In this document: positions 30,459 through 38,227 of the stretch, piece after piece
How positions within the stretch are numbered: position 1 is the first letter of the stretch
Layout: each line of letters begins with the position of its first letter
Assembly (NCBI RefSeq): GCF_000197735.1
Contig: NC_014550.1
Location: forward strand, 2,170,001-2,234,000
Origin: Glutamicibacter arilaitensis Re117
GTDB taxonomy: Bacteria; Actinomycetota; Actinomycetes; Actinomycetales; Micrococcaceae
DNA: 64,000 nt
Reading direction: 5' to 3'
Translations under genes and position numbers: made by a program
The notes under the pieces: generated by a model
Database searches by the model: none
Told to the model about the DNA's origin: nothing
The model's input: the letters and a program-made list of their open reading frames with translations, nothing else

Positions 30459-31361
30459 CTACCAGGCCTCTGAGAGCGTGATGAACTCCAGTCCAGAATC
30501 AAGGGCAGCGACCAAACCGAGGGCTATCCCCTTGGCGGTACCCGACTCGGGTTGGTTGAAATGCCCGATCCCCACGGACCCGGCACTTAGCAGCTGCATC
30601 TGCGCTGCGACCGTGGCGGCCGGGAAACTGGCCCCGGCATCCAGATTGACCGTGAAATTCATCGGGATCAATCCCAGCTTGCGGCACATCGCAGCCGAGA
30701 CTTCATCCATATGCGCGGTGCCCGAGCGGAAGAATCGAGCATCCACCGCGTACTGTCCAGCCAGATACTTCTGGTTGCCCATGACCTCGTCGTAGGCTTC
30801 GCCCACCGAACCGGTCCCGCGGAGGCCGTAGGCCGATTGCCCCGCAACACTCAGCGGAGCATGGCTGGTGCCGTGATTGGCGATTTCAAACAACGGATCG
30901 GCTACCAGCTCTTCCATGGCCGCACCGTTGCTTCGGGCCCACCGCTGGTTGATGAATAGGGTCGCGGGGACCTTATGGTCACGCAGGGTGTCGAGCAAGG
31001 CATGGTCGATCCCTGACCCGTACGCTCCCCCGCAGGCATCAAAGGTCAGCGCCGCACTCTTGGTGGCCGTTGGCAGTCCCAGTTCGATCCCCTTGACCTC
31101 CAGGCCGAACTCGCCGGTCCGCTGATTCTTGAACTCGCTGAGGATCTGGGCGCGCGTCGGATACTGCCTGGCACTGCTGGGCGACGCCGAGGGCGCAGGT
31201 GCCGGCGGCGTGCTGCTGGCAGCACCAGATGCCGATGGACTCGCAGAACGCGTGGCAGTTGCCGGCCCGCTGGCACTGCAACCACCTAGCAGCCCTGCGG
31301 CTACGGCGCCCAAGCTGGCGGCGCCAGCTTTCAATGCCCAGCGGCGCGAGCGATGCTCCAT
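30459..31361 (-). CDS. Tat-exported lipoprotein, polysaccharide-deacetylase (NodB) fold
   Basis: A 300-residue secreted lipoprotein. The signal has a twin-arginine-like SRRWALKAG, a hydrophobic stretch and the lipobox LLGGC, followed by an Ala/Ser/Pro-rich linker. The NodB-like domain shows ALTFDACGG, where the usual TFDDG has an alanine and cysteine, and the metal-site histidines in NHGTSH. HFNQPESG near the end may correspond to the final motif. It may remodel cell-wall carbohydrate, but the altered first motif makes activity uncertain. The ATG at 31361 follows a GAGGAAAAC ribosome site and is preferred over an upstream in-frame ATG. Confidence 0.82.
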   Translation of the reverse strand: MEHRSRRWALKAGAASLGAVAAGLLGGCSASGPATATRSASPSASGAASSTPPAPAPSASPSSARQYPTRAQILSEFKNQRTGEFGLEVKGIELGLPTATKSAALTFDACGGAYGSGIDHALLDTLRDHKVPATLFINQRWARSNGAAMEELVADPLFEIANHGTSHAPLSVAGQSAYGLRGTGSVGEAYDEVMGNQKYLAGQYAVDARFFRSGTAHMDEVSAAMCRKLGLIPMNFTVNLDAGASFPAATVAAQMQLLSAGSVGIGHFNQPESGTAKGIALGLVAALDSGLEFITLSEAW

Positions 31362-31394
31362 GTTTTCCTCTTCCTTCGAACCTACCTGGTTCAT

Positions 31395-31436
31395 GCCAAA
31401 GGGCAGGAACACCTTCAAGTGTCCCTGCCCTTTGGC
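31395..31436. terminator. Hairpin terminator after polA
   Basis: An inverted repeat with a 13-bp perfect arm (gccaaagggcagg and its complement) and a short loop lies 33 bases after the polA stop codon. A TTTT tract is present on the + strand side only. Confidence 0.6.
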
Positions 31437-31469
31437 TTTTGCCGTTATTATTGCACGCCGGTCATCGGC

Positions 31470-34148
31470 CTAGTGCGCGGCGTCGTGCCAGGTCCGGCCA
31501 ACGCCCGGCTGGACATCCAGCGGTACCAGCAGTTCGGCGGCCTGACCCATTTCGCGGGTCACCAGCTCCTGCACTGGTTCCAGTTCACCTTCGGCAATTT
31601 CCAAGATGAGTTCGTCATGGACCTGCAACAGCATCCGGGACTTGTACTCGCCGGCTTTCAGCTCTTCGTCGATGCGCAGCATGGCGACTTTCACCAAGTC
31701 GGCAGCTGAACCCTGGATTGGGGCGTTCAGCGCGGCACGCTCGGCAATATCACGCAGGCGACGGTCCGAGCTGTTCAGCTCCGGCAGGTAGCGGCGGCGG
31801 CCGAAGATGGTTTCGGTGTAGCCGTCCTTGCGGGCCTGGTCGACAACTGAACGCAGGTAGGTGCGCACGGCGCCGAAGCGGTCGAAGTAGTCCTTCATCA
31901 GCTTGCGGGCTTCATCCACGCCGATCTTCAGCTGCTTGGAGAGTCCGAAGCTGCTCAAGCCGTAGGCCAGGCCGTAGCTCATCGCCTTGACCTTGGAGCG
32001 CATCTCGGAGGTGACCTCTTCCGGTTCGACGTTGAACACGCGCGAACCGACATAGCGGTGCAGGTCTTCGCCGTTCTGGTAGGCCTCGATCAGGCCCTCG
32101 TCCTCGGAGAGGTGCGCCATGATGCGCATTTCGATCTGCGAGTAGTCCACGGTCAGCAGGCTCTGGTAGCCTTCCCCGACCATGAACACGTCGCGGATGC
32201 GCCGGCCTTCTTCCGAACGCACCGGAATGTTCTGCAGGTTCGGGTTCAGGCTGGACAGGCGTCCGGTCGCGGCCACGGTCTGCGCATAGGTGGTGTGGAT
32301 ACGGCCGTCCTCATGGGTGGCCTTGAGCAGGCCGTCCACGGTCTGGCGCAGCTTGATCGCGTCGCGGTAGGCCATCAATGCGACCAGGAACGGGTGTCCG
32401 GTCTTGACCAGCAGGTCGGCCAGCGACTCGGCATCGGTGGTGAAACCGGTCTTGATCTTCTTGGTGCGCGGCAGATCCAGCTCTTCGAACAAGACCACCT
32501 GCAGCTGCTTGGGACTGGAGAGATTGACCTCATGGCCGATCGCGGCGAACGCGTCGTTGGTTGCCTGGTCCACCTGTTCGGTGAAGTGGGCGCGCAGCTC
32601 ATTGAGGCGGTCCACGTCCACTGCCACCCCGGCGCGTTCCATTTCGAAGAGCACCGGAATCAGCGGCAGCTCCATCTCGGCGGCAAGCTTGTCCGCGTGC
32701 TTTTCAGCCAGCTTGGTGGCCAGGAAGGCGGAGAGGTCGTGGATGGCCTGGGCCTGGGCCAAGGCAGGCTCAGCCAGGTCCGCGGTCAGCCCCAGATCCA
32801 GCTCGCCCTTCTTCGCCTGATGCACCGGCACGGCATACTTCAGGTGGTACTGCACCACGTCGACCAGATCATGGCTGCGTCGATCCGGCTGGATCAGGTA
32901 GGCGCTGATCAGCGTGTCATCGTGGATCCCGGCCAGCTTCAATCCGCGGTCGGCCAGCAAATGCATGGTGGCCTTGGCGTCGTGGAAGATCTTCGGTGCC
33001 GCGGCATCAGCCAAGAACTGCGCAAGGACGTTTTCGGCAGCCTCATCCAGTCCCGAGAGGTCCAGCCAGGCAGCCTGCGCCCCGCGGAACAGGGCAAGGC
33101 CCACCGCTTGGCCATCGACGACGGCCGGCTGGATCGCGATCGGCGCGCCCTTTCCGGCTTCAAGGAAGTCGCGCAGCGCCTTGGCGTCCTCGGTCACCAC
33201 GCGGGTGAATTCGGCAACTTCTGGAGCGGCTTCTTCTTCCTGGGCGGCAAACAGATCGAATAGGCGCTTGCGCAGGGTGTTGAATTCCAGCGCGTCGAAC
33301 AGGTTCTCGATCTCTTCGCGGTTCGGCGCTTGAAGTTCCATCTGCTCCAAGGTGACCGGAAGTTCCAGGTCGTGCTTGAGCTGGTTCAGTCGGCGGTTGC
33401 GCGTCACGTTGTCCACGTGTTCGCGCAGCGCGTCGCCGACCTTGCCCTTGATGTTCTCTGCGTTCTCCAAGATGCCAGCCAGATCCCCGTACAGGTTGAT
33501 CCACTTGGCGGCGGTCTTCGGTCCGACTCCTGGCACGCCTGGCAGGTTATCGGCGGTTTCCCCGACCAGTGCGGCCAGGTCCGAGTAGCGTTCTGGGCGT
33601 ACGAAGTACTTGGCTTCCACCGCGTCGGCGTCCATCGGGGGAATATCGCTGATGCCCTTCTTCGGGTACAAGACCAGGGTCTTGTCGGTAATCAGCTGGA
33701 AGGCATCGCGGTCGCCGGAAACCACCAGCACATTGAAGCCGGCTTCTTCGCCCTGGGTGGCCAAGGTGGCCAGAATGTCGTCGGCTTCAAAGCTTTCCAG
33801 GGTGATCGAAGGGATGTTCATCGCCTTCATGACTTCCTGGATCAGGTCAATCTGCCCGTAGAACTCTTCGGGGGTCTTATTGCGCCCGCCCTTGTACTCG
33901 GTGTATTCCAGCGAGCGGAAGGTCGGGGTGTCCAAGTCGAAGGCCACCGCGACGTGGGTGGGCTTCTGCTGGCGGATCATGGTCAGCAGCATCGACACGA
34001 AGCCGTGCACGGCGTTGGTGTGCTGTCCGGTGCTTGTTGCGAAGTTCTCCGCTGGCAGCGCGTAGAACGCGCGGAAGGCCATGGAGTGTCCATCAATAAT
34101 CAGCAGTCTCTTGTCCGACGCAGGCGTCGGTTTGGTAGTTTCGCTCAC
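31470..34148 (-). CDS. polA: DNA polymerase I
   Basis: An 892-residue family A polymerase for gap filling and Okazaki fragment processing. The 5'-3' exonuclease is N-terminal (LLIIDGHSMAFRAFYALP, FEADDILATLA, GDRDAFQL). The middle 3'-5' exonuclease fold lacks its catalytic acids: IAIQPAVVDGQ stands where an active enzyme has a DxE motif. The polymerase domain has DYSQIEMRIMAHLS (motif A), RSKVKAMSYGLAYGLS (motif B) and LQVHDELILE (motif C). Loss of proofreading is usual in actinobacterial PolA. The GTG at 34148 gives VSETTKP; an ATG at 34169 is an alternative start. It is divergent from the thioesterase gene. Confidence 0.97.
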   Translation of the reverse strand: MSETTKPTPASDKRLLIIDGHSMAFRAFYALPAENFATSTGQHTNAVHGFVSMLLTMIRQQKPTHVAVAFDLDTPTFRSLEYTEYKGGRNKTPEEFYGQIDLIQEVMKAMNIPSITLESFEADDILATLATQGEEAGFNVLVVSGDRDAFQLITDKTLVLYPKKGISDIPPMDADAVEAKYFVRPERYSDLAALVGETADNLPGVPGVGPKTAAKWINLYGDLAGILENAENIKGKVGDALREHVDNVTRNRRLNQLKHDLELPVTLEQMELQAPNREEIENLFDALEFNTLRKRLFDLFAAQEEEAAPEVAEFTRVVTEDAKALRDFLEAGKGAPIAIQPAVVDGQAVGLALFRGAQAAWLDLSGLDEAAENVLAQFLADAAAPKIFHDAKATMHLLADRGLKLAGIHDDTLISAYLIQPDRRSHDLVDVVQYHLKYAVPVHQAKKGELDLGLTADLAEPALAQAQAIHDLSAFLATKLAEKHADKLAAEMELPLIPVLFEMERAGVAVDVDRLNELRAHFTEQVDQATNDAFAAIGHEVNLSSPKQLQVVLFEELDLPRTKKIKTGFTTDAESLADLLVKTGHPFLVALMAYRDAIKLRQTVDGLLKATHEDGRIHTTYAQTVAATGRLSSLNPNLQNIPVRSEEGRRIRDVFMVGEGYQSLLTVDYSQIEMRIMAHLSEDEGLIEAYQNGEDLHRYVGSRVFNVEPEEVTSEMRSKVKAMSYGLAYGLSSFGLSKQLKIGVDEARKLMKDYFDRFGAVRTYLRSVVDQARKDGYTETIFGRRRYLPELNSSDRRLRDIAERAALNAPIQGSAADLVKVAMLRIDEELKAGEYKSRMLLQVHDELILEIAEGELEPVQELVTREMGQAAELLVPLDVQPGVGRTWHDAAH

Positions 34149-34167
34149 ACCTGAAAGCCTAGTTGCC

Positions 34168-34653
34168 ATGAGCGATAATTTCACTTCTCAACCCACGCAA
34201 TCTTCGGCACATCCCTTTGCCGAGCAGCTTTCGCACCACGGGATCCCCGAAACCATGTGGCCATACCTGCATCTGAATGGCGTGGGCGAACTCGTGGAGA
34301 AACTGGAAATCATTTTCACCGAGTTCGATCCGCAGCGCGTGACGGCCACCATGCCGGTGGCTGGCAACACCCAGGTCTACGGAATCCTGCATGGCGGTGC
34401 GTCGGCCGCGCTGGCTGAAACCCTCGGTTCGATGGCCGCAGCCTTGCATGGGGCTGGCCGAGCCAACCCGGTGGGCGTGGATTTGAACATCACCCACCAC
34501 AAGGCTGGCCGCTCCGGCTTGGCTACCGCGGTGTGCACGCCGATCCATTTGGGCCGCAGCAGCACCTGCCATGAGATCGTGATCAGCAACGAGCAGGGCC
34601 AGCGTGTTGCTACCTCTCGAATCACCAACATGCTGCTGCCGGTCGAAAAATAA
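34168..34653 (+). CDS. PaaI-family hotdog-fold thioesterase
   Basis: A 161-residue hotdog thioesterase. The active-site segment is YGILHGGASAALAETLGS, containing the HGG and acidic residue typical of PaaI/YdiI/MenI enzymes, followed by VGVDLNITHHK. It hydrolyses acyl-CoA esters, possibly 1,4-dihydroxy-2-naphthoyl-CoA or phenylacetyl-CoA; the substrate is not determined. The ATG at 34168 follows a conventional position after the polA divergent start. A hairpin closes the gene. Confidence 0.88.
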   Translation: MSDNFTSQPTQSSAHPFAEQLSHHGIPETMWPYLHLNGVGELVEKLEIIFTEFDPQRVTATMPVAGNTQVYGILHGGASAALAETLGSMAAALHGAGRANPVGVDLNITHHKAGRSGLATAVCTPIHLGRSSTCHEIVISNEQGQRVATSRITNMLLPVEK

Positions 34654-34663
34654 GCACCGCAGC

Positions 34664-34708
34664 CCAGCGCCGCACCGGGTCAGTCAGGCTGTTCCAGTGC
34701 GGCGCTGG
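34664..34708. terminator. Bidirectional terminator hairpin
   Basis: A perfect 12-bp inverted repeat (ccagcgccgcac and its complement) lies between the convergent thioesterase and reductase genes. Confidence 0.7.
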
Positions 34709-34746
34709 ACTGTTTAACGATGATTCGTGCAGGTATCTTGCGTGCC

Positions 34747-35292
34747 TCAGCCGATCGCGTAGCGCGCGAGGAAGATGTCGGTTCCGAGCTGCTCGATCTC
34801 CAATGCGGCCAGCTGCGTGCTGATGCCGCGGCCAAAGAGGCTCGCGCCTTCGCCCAGCACCTCGGGAACGGTCACCAATAGCACCTCGTCGAGTGCTTCG
34901 GCTTCAACGAACGCGCCGGCCAAGTCTGCCCCGCCCACGACCCACACGTCGCCAGCGCCTGCGCTCTGGGCAATGTCCCGGCTCCAGAACCCCACTTCCC
35001 CGCGGATGAAGGTCAGGTCCGCTCCGGGCAGGGTCGGCAATTCGTGGTGGGTGAAGACCCATACCGGCTTGTCGCCGAAGACCCAGGGAATGCTTCCTTC
35101 GGTGACATCACGCACGATGTTCTCGTAGGTTTTCCCGCCGATCACTACCGCACCGATCGTTTCGAAGAACTTCTGGAAGTGCTCTTCCACTGCCGGTGCC
35201 GTGGCATAGGGCTTGAACCATTGGACACTCCCGTTGCGATCGGCGATAAAACCATCGATGGAGGCACCCACGTAGTACTTGAAGCTAGTCAT
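34747..35292 (-). CDS. Dihydrofolate reductase-like (RibD C-terminal domain) protein
   Basis: A 181-residue protein of the RibD_C/DHFR-like fold. Typical segments are YYVGASIDGFIADRNG at the N-terminus, VVIGGKTYE, and WVVGGADLAGAFVEA, which forms the nucleotide-binding GG motif. Stand-alone members such as YwjB are NAD(P)H-dependent reductases of uncertain substrate. It is not adjacent to the riboflavin genes, so a role in riboflavin synthesis is not implied. Confidence 0.88.
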   Translation of the reverse strand: MTSFKYYVGASIDGFIADRNGSVQWFKPYATAPAVEEHFQKFFETIGAVVIGGKTYENIVRDVTEGSIPWVFGDKPVWVFTHHELPTLPGADLTFIRGEVGFWSRDIAQSAGAGDVWVVGGADLAGAFVEAEALDEVLLVTVPEVLGEGASLFGRGISTQLAALEIEQLGTDIFLARYAIG

Positions 35293-35385
35293 GGCTCCAG
35301 TCTAGGGGTGCCTCCATCGAAGGCAATATGAAGTTGTTGCCGAACCCGGATTCGTGTCGGGCCCGCCAGGGGTTTTGCCCAGTGC

Positions 35386-35634
35386 CTAGTGCCCTGAGCT
35401 GACTCCCAGAATGGCTTCGCTCAGCTGTGGCACGATCAGCACCACGCCGAAGGCGACGATCAAGCCGCACACCACGAAGCATGCGTAGGCGCCGGTCTTG
35501 CTCAAAGACTCATTGCTACCGTCATCCTTGGCTACTGCCAGCAGGCGCACGCCGAAGGAGTAAGCGGAGACGATCGCGATAGCCGCAATCCAGGTGATGA
35601 CGGCGACGATCAGAAAGGCTGTCCAGTCAATCAT
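35386..35634 (-). CDS. Small hypothetical membrane protein next to the phosphate transporter
   Basis: An 82-residue protein with two membrane helices (FLIVAVITWIAAIAIVSAYS and CFVVCGLIVAFGVVLIVP) linked by a short polar loop. Its ATG overlaps the TGA of the Pit transporter gene (ATGA), so translation is coupled. The pairing suggests an accessory role with the transporter, but no function is known. Confidence 0.78.
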   Translation of the reverse strand: MIDWTAFLIVAVITWIAAIAIVSAYSFGVRLLAVAKDDGSNESLSKTGAYACFVVCGLIVAFGVVLIVPQLSEAILGVSSGH

Positions 35635-36863
35635 GAATTATCAGCTTCTTTCTGCGCAGCGGCGGCCTTAGCCAGCTTGGCTTCAGCCTTGGCCTTGGCG
35701 CGGCGTTCCTTCTTGGTCAAGATGTTCACCGCAGCACCGGAGTTGTCGATATCGGAGATGTTCGACTCGTGGTCATGTGGCTGCTTGCGCGAAATGAACC
35801 AGATAGCCAGCATGGCGCCGACGCCGGCGACAGCGACAATTACAATGCCAATGTTCCCCAGGTGGGTGATGGCTGCAGCGATGCCGCCGATAACCGCTGC
35901 TGCTGGCAGGGTGAACAGCCAGCCCAGTGCAATGCGCCCTGCGGTGCCCCAGCGGACCTCGCCGCCCTTACGTCCCATGCCCGAACCGATCACGGAACCG
36001 GAAGCAACCTGGGTGGTCGACAATGCGAAGCCCAGGTGCGAGGAAGTCAGGATCGCCGATGCGGTGGACATCTCAGCTGCGAAGCCCTGTGCAGGCTTCA
36101 CGTCGGTCAGGCCCGAACCCATGGTGGCGATGATGCGCCAGCCACCGGTGTAGGTACCCAGTGCGATCGCGAAGGCACAGGTTGCAACAACCCAGAAATG
36201 AACACCCGAATCTGAATCCTGCAGGCCCGAAGCAACCAGGGTCAGGGTGATGATACCCATGGTCTTCTGCGCATCGTTGGTGCCGTGGGACAACGCTACC
36301 AGCGAGGAGGAGAAGATCTGGCCGTAGCGGAATCCGCCGCGCTTAGGCGCCGCGCCATTCTCACGCTTGGTAATTGCGTAGGCCAGCTTGGTGCACAGGT
36401 ACGCGGAAATGCCGGCAATCAGCGGAGCGCAAATAGCCGGAAGCAGTACCTTGGACAGCAGGACGCCGTAGTTCACCGAGGCGAAACCTGCGCCCACGAT
36501 TGCAGCGCCAACCAGGCCGCCGAACAGTGCGTGCGAGGAGCTCGATGGCAGGCCCAGCAACCAGGTGAACAGGTTCCAGATCACTGCACCCATCAGGCCG
36601 GCGAAAATCATCGCTGGCCCGATCGCTACACCCGAGGTCGGGTCTTCATTGATGATGCCGCCTGAAATGGTCTTCGCTACCTCGGTTGAGAGGAAAGCGC
36701 CGACAAGGTTCAGAATTGCGGCGAGGGCAACTGCCTTTTTAGGGGAAATTGCTCCGGTTGCGATTGGTGTGGCCATCGCATTGGCCGTGTCATGGAAACC
36801 ATTGGTGAAGTCGAAAAACAACGCCAAGGCAATGACCAGGACGACGATAAGCGTCAAATCCAT
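35631..36863 (-). CDS. pitA: Low-affinity inorganic phosphate transporter, Pit family
   Basis: A 410-residue membrane permease with about ten helices. The family signature FDFTNGFHDTANAMATPI is at the N-terminus, and the repeated second copy is SSLVALSHGTNDAQKTMGI. The transporter moves metal-phosphate complexes using the proton gradient. The C-terminal tail is lysine- and alanine-rich (KKERRAKAKAEAKLAKAAAA). The ATG at 36863 is chosen because Pit proteins begin just before this signature; a longer frame exists upstream. It is coupled to the 82-residue membrane protein. Confidence 0.93.
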   Translation of the reverse strand: MDLTLIVVLVIALALFFDFTNGFHDTANAMATPIATGAISPKKAVALAAILNLVGAFLSTEVAKTISGGIINEDPTSGVAIGPAMIFAGLMGAVIWNLFTWLLGLPSSSSHALFGGLVGAAIVGAGFASVNYGVLLSKVLLPAICAPLIAGISAYLCTKLAYAITKRENGAAPKRGGFRYGQIFSSSLVALSHGTNDAQKTMGIITLTLVASGLQDSDSGVHFWVVATCAFAIALGTYTGGWRIIATMGSGLTDVKPAQGFAAEMSTASAILTSSHLGFALSTTQVASGSVIGSGMGRKGGEVRWGTAGRIALGWLFTLPAAAVIGGIAAAITHLGNIGIVIVAVAGVGAMLAIWFISRKQPHDHESNISDIDNSGAAVNILTKKERRAKAKAEAKLAKAAAAQKEADNS

Positions 36864-37099
36864 TGAATACCAGCCTGAGGGTCGAACGGCAAGGAAAAGT
36901 AAACGGGCCGTGAATAAGAATCCTGCGGATGAAAATGGTGTGCGGGACTTCGTTCTTAGCGCAATTTCCATCTTAGGCGTACCGCGCAGTACGTCAATCC
37001 AGGATTGCAACCCCCTCCGAGCCAATCTAGCGTGAACAATTGGTTGCGCACAGGTTAACTGGTGTTCAACCGAGGCGAAGCCGGGTTGCGGGCATAAAA
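36864..37099. other. Intergenic region upstream of the phosphate transporter
   Basis: About 240 bases between the pit start and the terminator of the ANTAR regulator. It should hold the pit promoter. I see no convincing conserved motif, small gene or structured RNA in it. Confidence 0.5.
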
Positions 37100-37135
37100 A
37101 ATGTGCGCCAAACCATATATGGCTTGGCGCACATT
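37100..37135 (-). terminator. Rho-independent terminator of the ANTAR regulator gene
   Basis: A stem of about 14 bp (aatgtgcgccaa and its complement, one internal mismatch) is followed on the minus strand by a run of six T residues, about 27 bases after the stop codon. Confidence 0.85.
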
Positions 37136-37162
37136 CAGACGCGCGGGTGGCGCGCGCAGGAC

Positions 37163-37780
37163 CTACTTGACTTGGTCGACGACCGTCTCGGCGACCTGGC
37201 GCATGCTCAGGCGGCGATCCATGGAGGTTTTCTGGATCCAGCGGAACGCTTCTGGCTCGGTCAAGCCCATCTTCGTGATCAGCAGCGACTTGGCGCGATC
37301 AACGAGCTTGCGGGTTTCGAACTGCTCAGCCAGATTGCTGACCTCTTCTTCCAGGGCACGCAGCTCGTCATTGCGGGAGATCGCAATTTCAATGGCTGGA
37401 GTCAGGTCTGCCGGGGTGAATGGCTTGACCACGTAAGCCATGGCGCCGGCTTCGCGAGCACGCTCCACCAGCTCCTTCTGGCTGAAGGCGGTCAGCAGCA
37501 CAACCGGTGCGATCCGTTCCTTGACGATGGCTTCCGCGGCGGTGATGCCATCCATGACCGGCATCTTCACGTCCATGAGCACCAAGTCCGGCTTCAGTTC
37601 ACGGGCTTTTTCCAGCGCGCTTTGGCCGTTGTCGGCTTCGGCGACGACGTCGTAGCCTTCGGAGCGCAGGATTTCGACGATGTCCAGGCGGATCAGGGTT
37701 TCATCCTCGGCAACGAGAACTCGGCGCGGAGTGGACTGCACCTCGGATGGGATGCGGGTGATTTCAGGTAGATCGCTCAT
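37163..37780 (-). CDS. pdtaR: ANTAR-domain response regulator (PdtaR-like)
   Basis: A 205-residue two-component response regulator. The receiver domain has the acidic pocket VAEDETLIRLD, the phosphoacceptor in LVLMDVKMPVMDG, and the conserved Thr/Lys in LLTAFS and YVVKPF. A C-terminal ANTAR RNA-binding domain (RAKSLLITKMGLTEPEAFRWIQK) follows a coiled-coil linker. ANTAR proteins relieve transcription termination by stabilising RNA hairpins; in mycobacteria PdtaR pairs with the kinase PdtaS, which is not in this window. It lies between pit and tRNA-Leu as a single gene. Confidence 0.93.
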   Translation of the reverse strand: MSDLPEITRIPSEVQSTPRRVLVAEDETLIRLDIVEILRSEGYDVVAEADNGQSALEKARELKPDLVLMDVKMPVMDGITAAEAIVKERIAPVVLLTAFSQKELVERAREAGAMAYVVKPFTPADLTPAIEIAISRNDELRALEEEVSNLAEQFETRKLVDRAKSLLITKMGLTEPEAFRWIQKTSMDRRLSMRQVAETVVDQVK

Positions 37781-37969
37781 TGGCGCCTTCCTCCATGGTC
37801 AGAATTCCTGCCTGCTGTCAGGGCAGTCTCTTGATGGTTTCAGTTCAGCGAAGCCACATTGCCTCGGTTTCACATCTAAGCCTACTGGCATGTACTCTTG
37901 TTGAGGCGAAGACGCGAGGTTCTCGATTAGGAAATCTGAAAAACCTCCAGTAAAGTAGTCAAAGTGCCA

Positions 37970-38051
37970 GCCCAAGTGGCGGAATCGGTAGACGCGCCGC
38001 ACTCAAAATGCGGTATCGAAAGATGTGTGGGTTCGAGTCCCACCTTGGGCA
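37970..38051 (+). tRNA. tRNA-Leu (anticodon CAA)
   Basis: An 82-base cloverleaf. The acceptor stem is GCCCAAG with CTTGGGC, the anticodon stem is CCGCA with TGCGG around loop CTCAAAA (anticodon CAA), there is a long variable arm as in class II tRNAs, and the T-arm is GTGGGTTCGAGTCCCAC. The 3' CCA is not encoded. A terminator hairpin follows within 15 bases. Confidence 0.96.
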
Positions 38052-38061
38052 CAAGCCAAGA

Positions 38062-38102
38062 AGGTCGTTGGATCGGAATTTTCCGGTTCAGCGGCCTTTT
38101 TT
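38062..38102 (+). terminator. Terminator after tRNA-Leu
   Basis: A stem with several G-U pairs (ggtcgttggatcgga with tccggttcagcggcc) is followed by TTTTTT on the + strand. Confidence 0.8.
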
Positions 38103-38165
38103 GCATGCCCTTCCAACCATAATGTGTTCGAGTTCACAAAGTGAATTCGCCAGTTGCTTAAAGCC

Positions 38166-38207
38166 AAAATCCGCACTGTTCCAAGATTTTGGAACAGCGC
38201 GGATTTT
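38166..38207 (-). terminator. Terminator of pyk
   Basis: An 18-bp inverted repeat (aaaatccgcactgttcca with its near-complement, one mismatch) lies about 20 bases after the pyk stop codon. It carries T residues at its distal end on the minus strand. Confidence 0.8.
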
Positions 38208-38227
38208 CAACCCGGGCTAGTGCGAAG

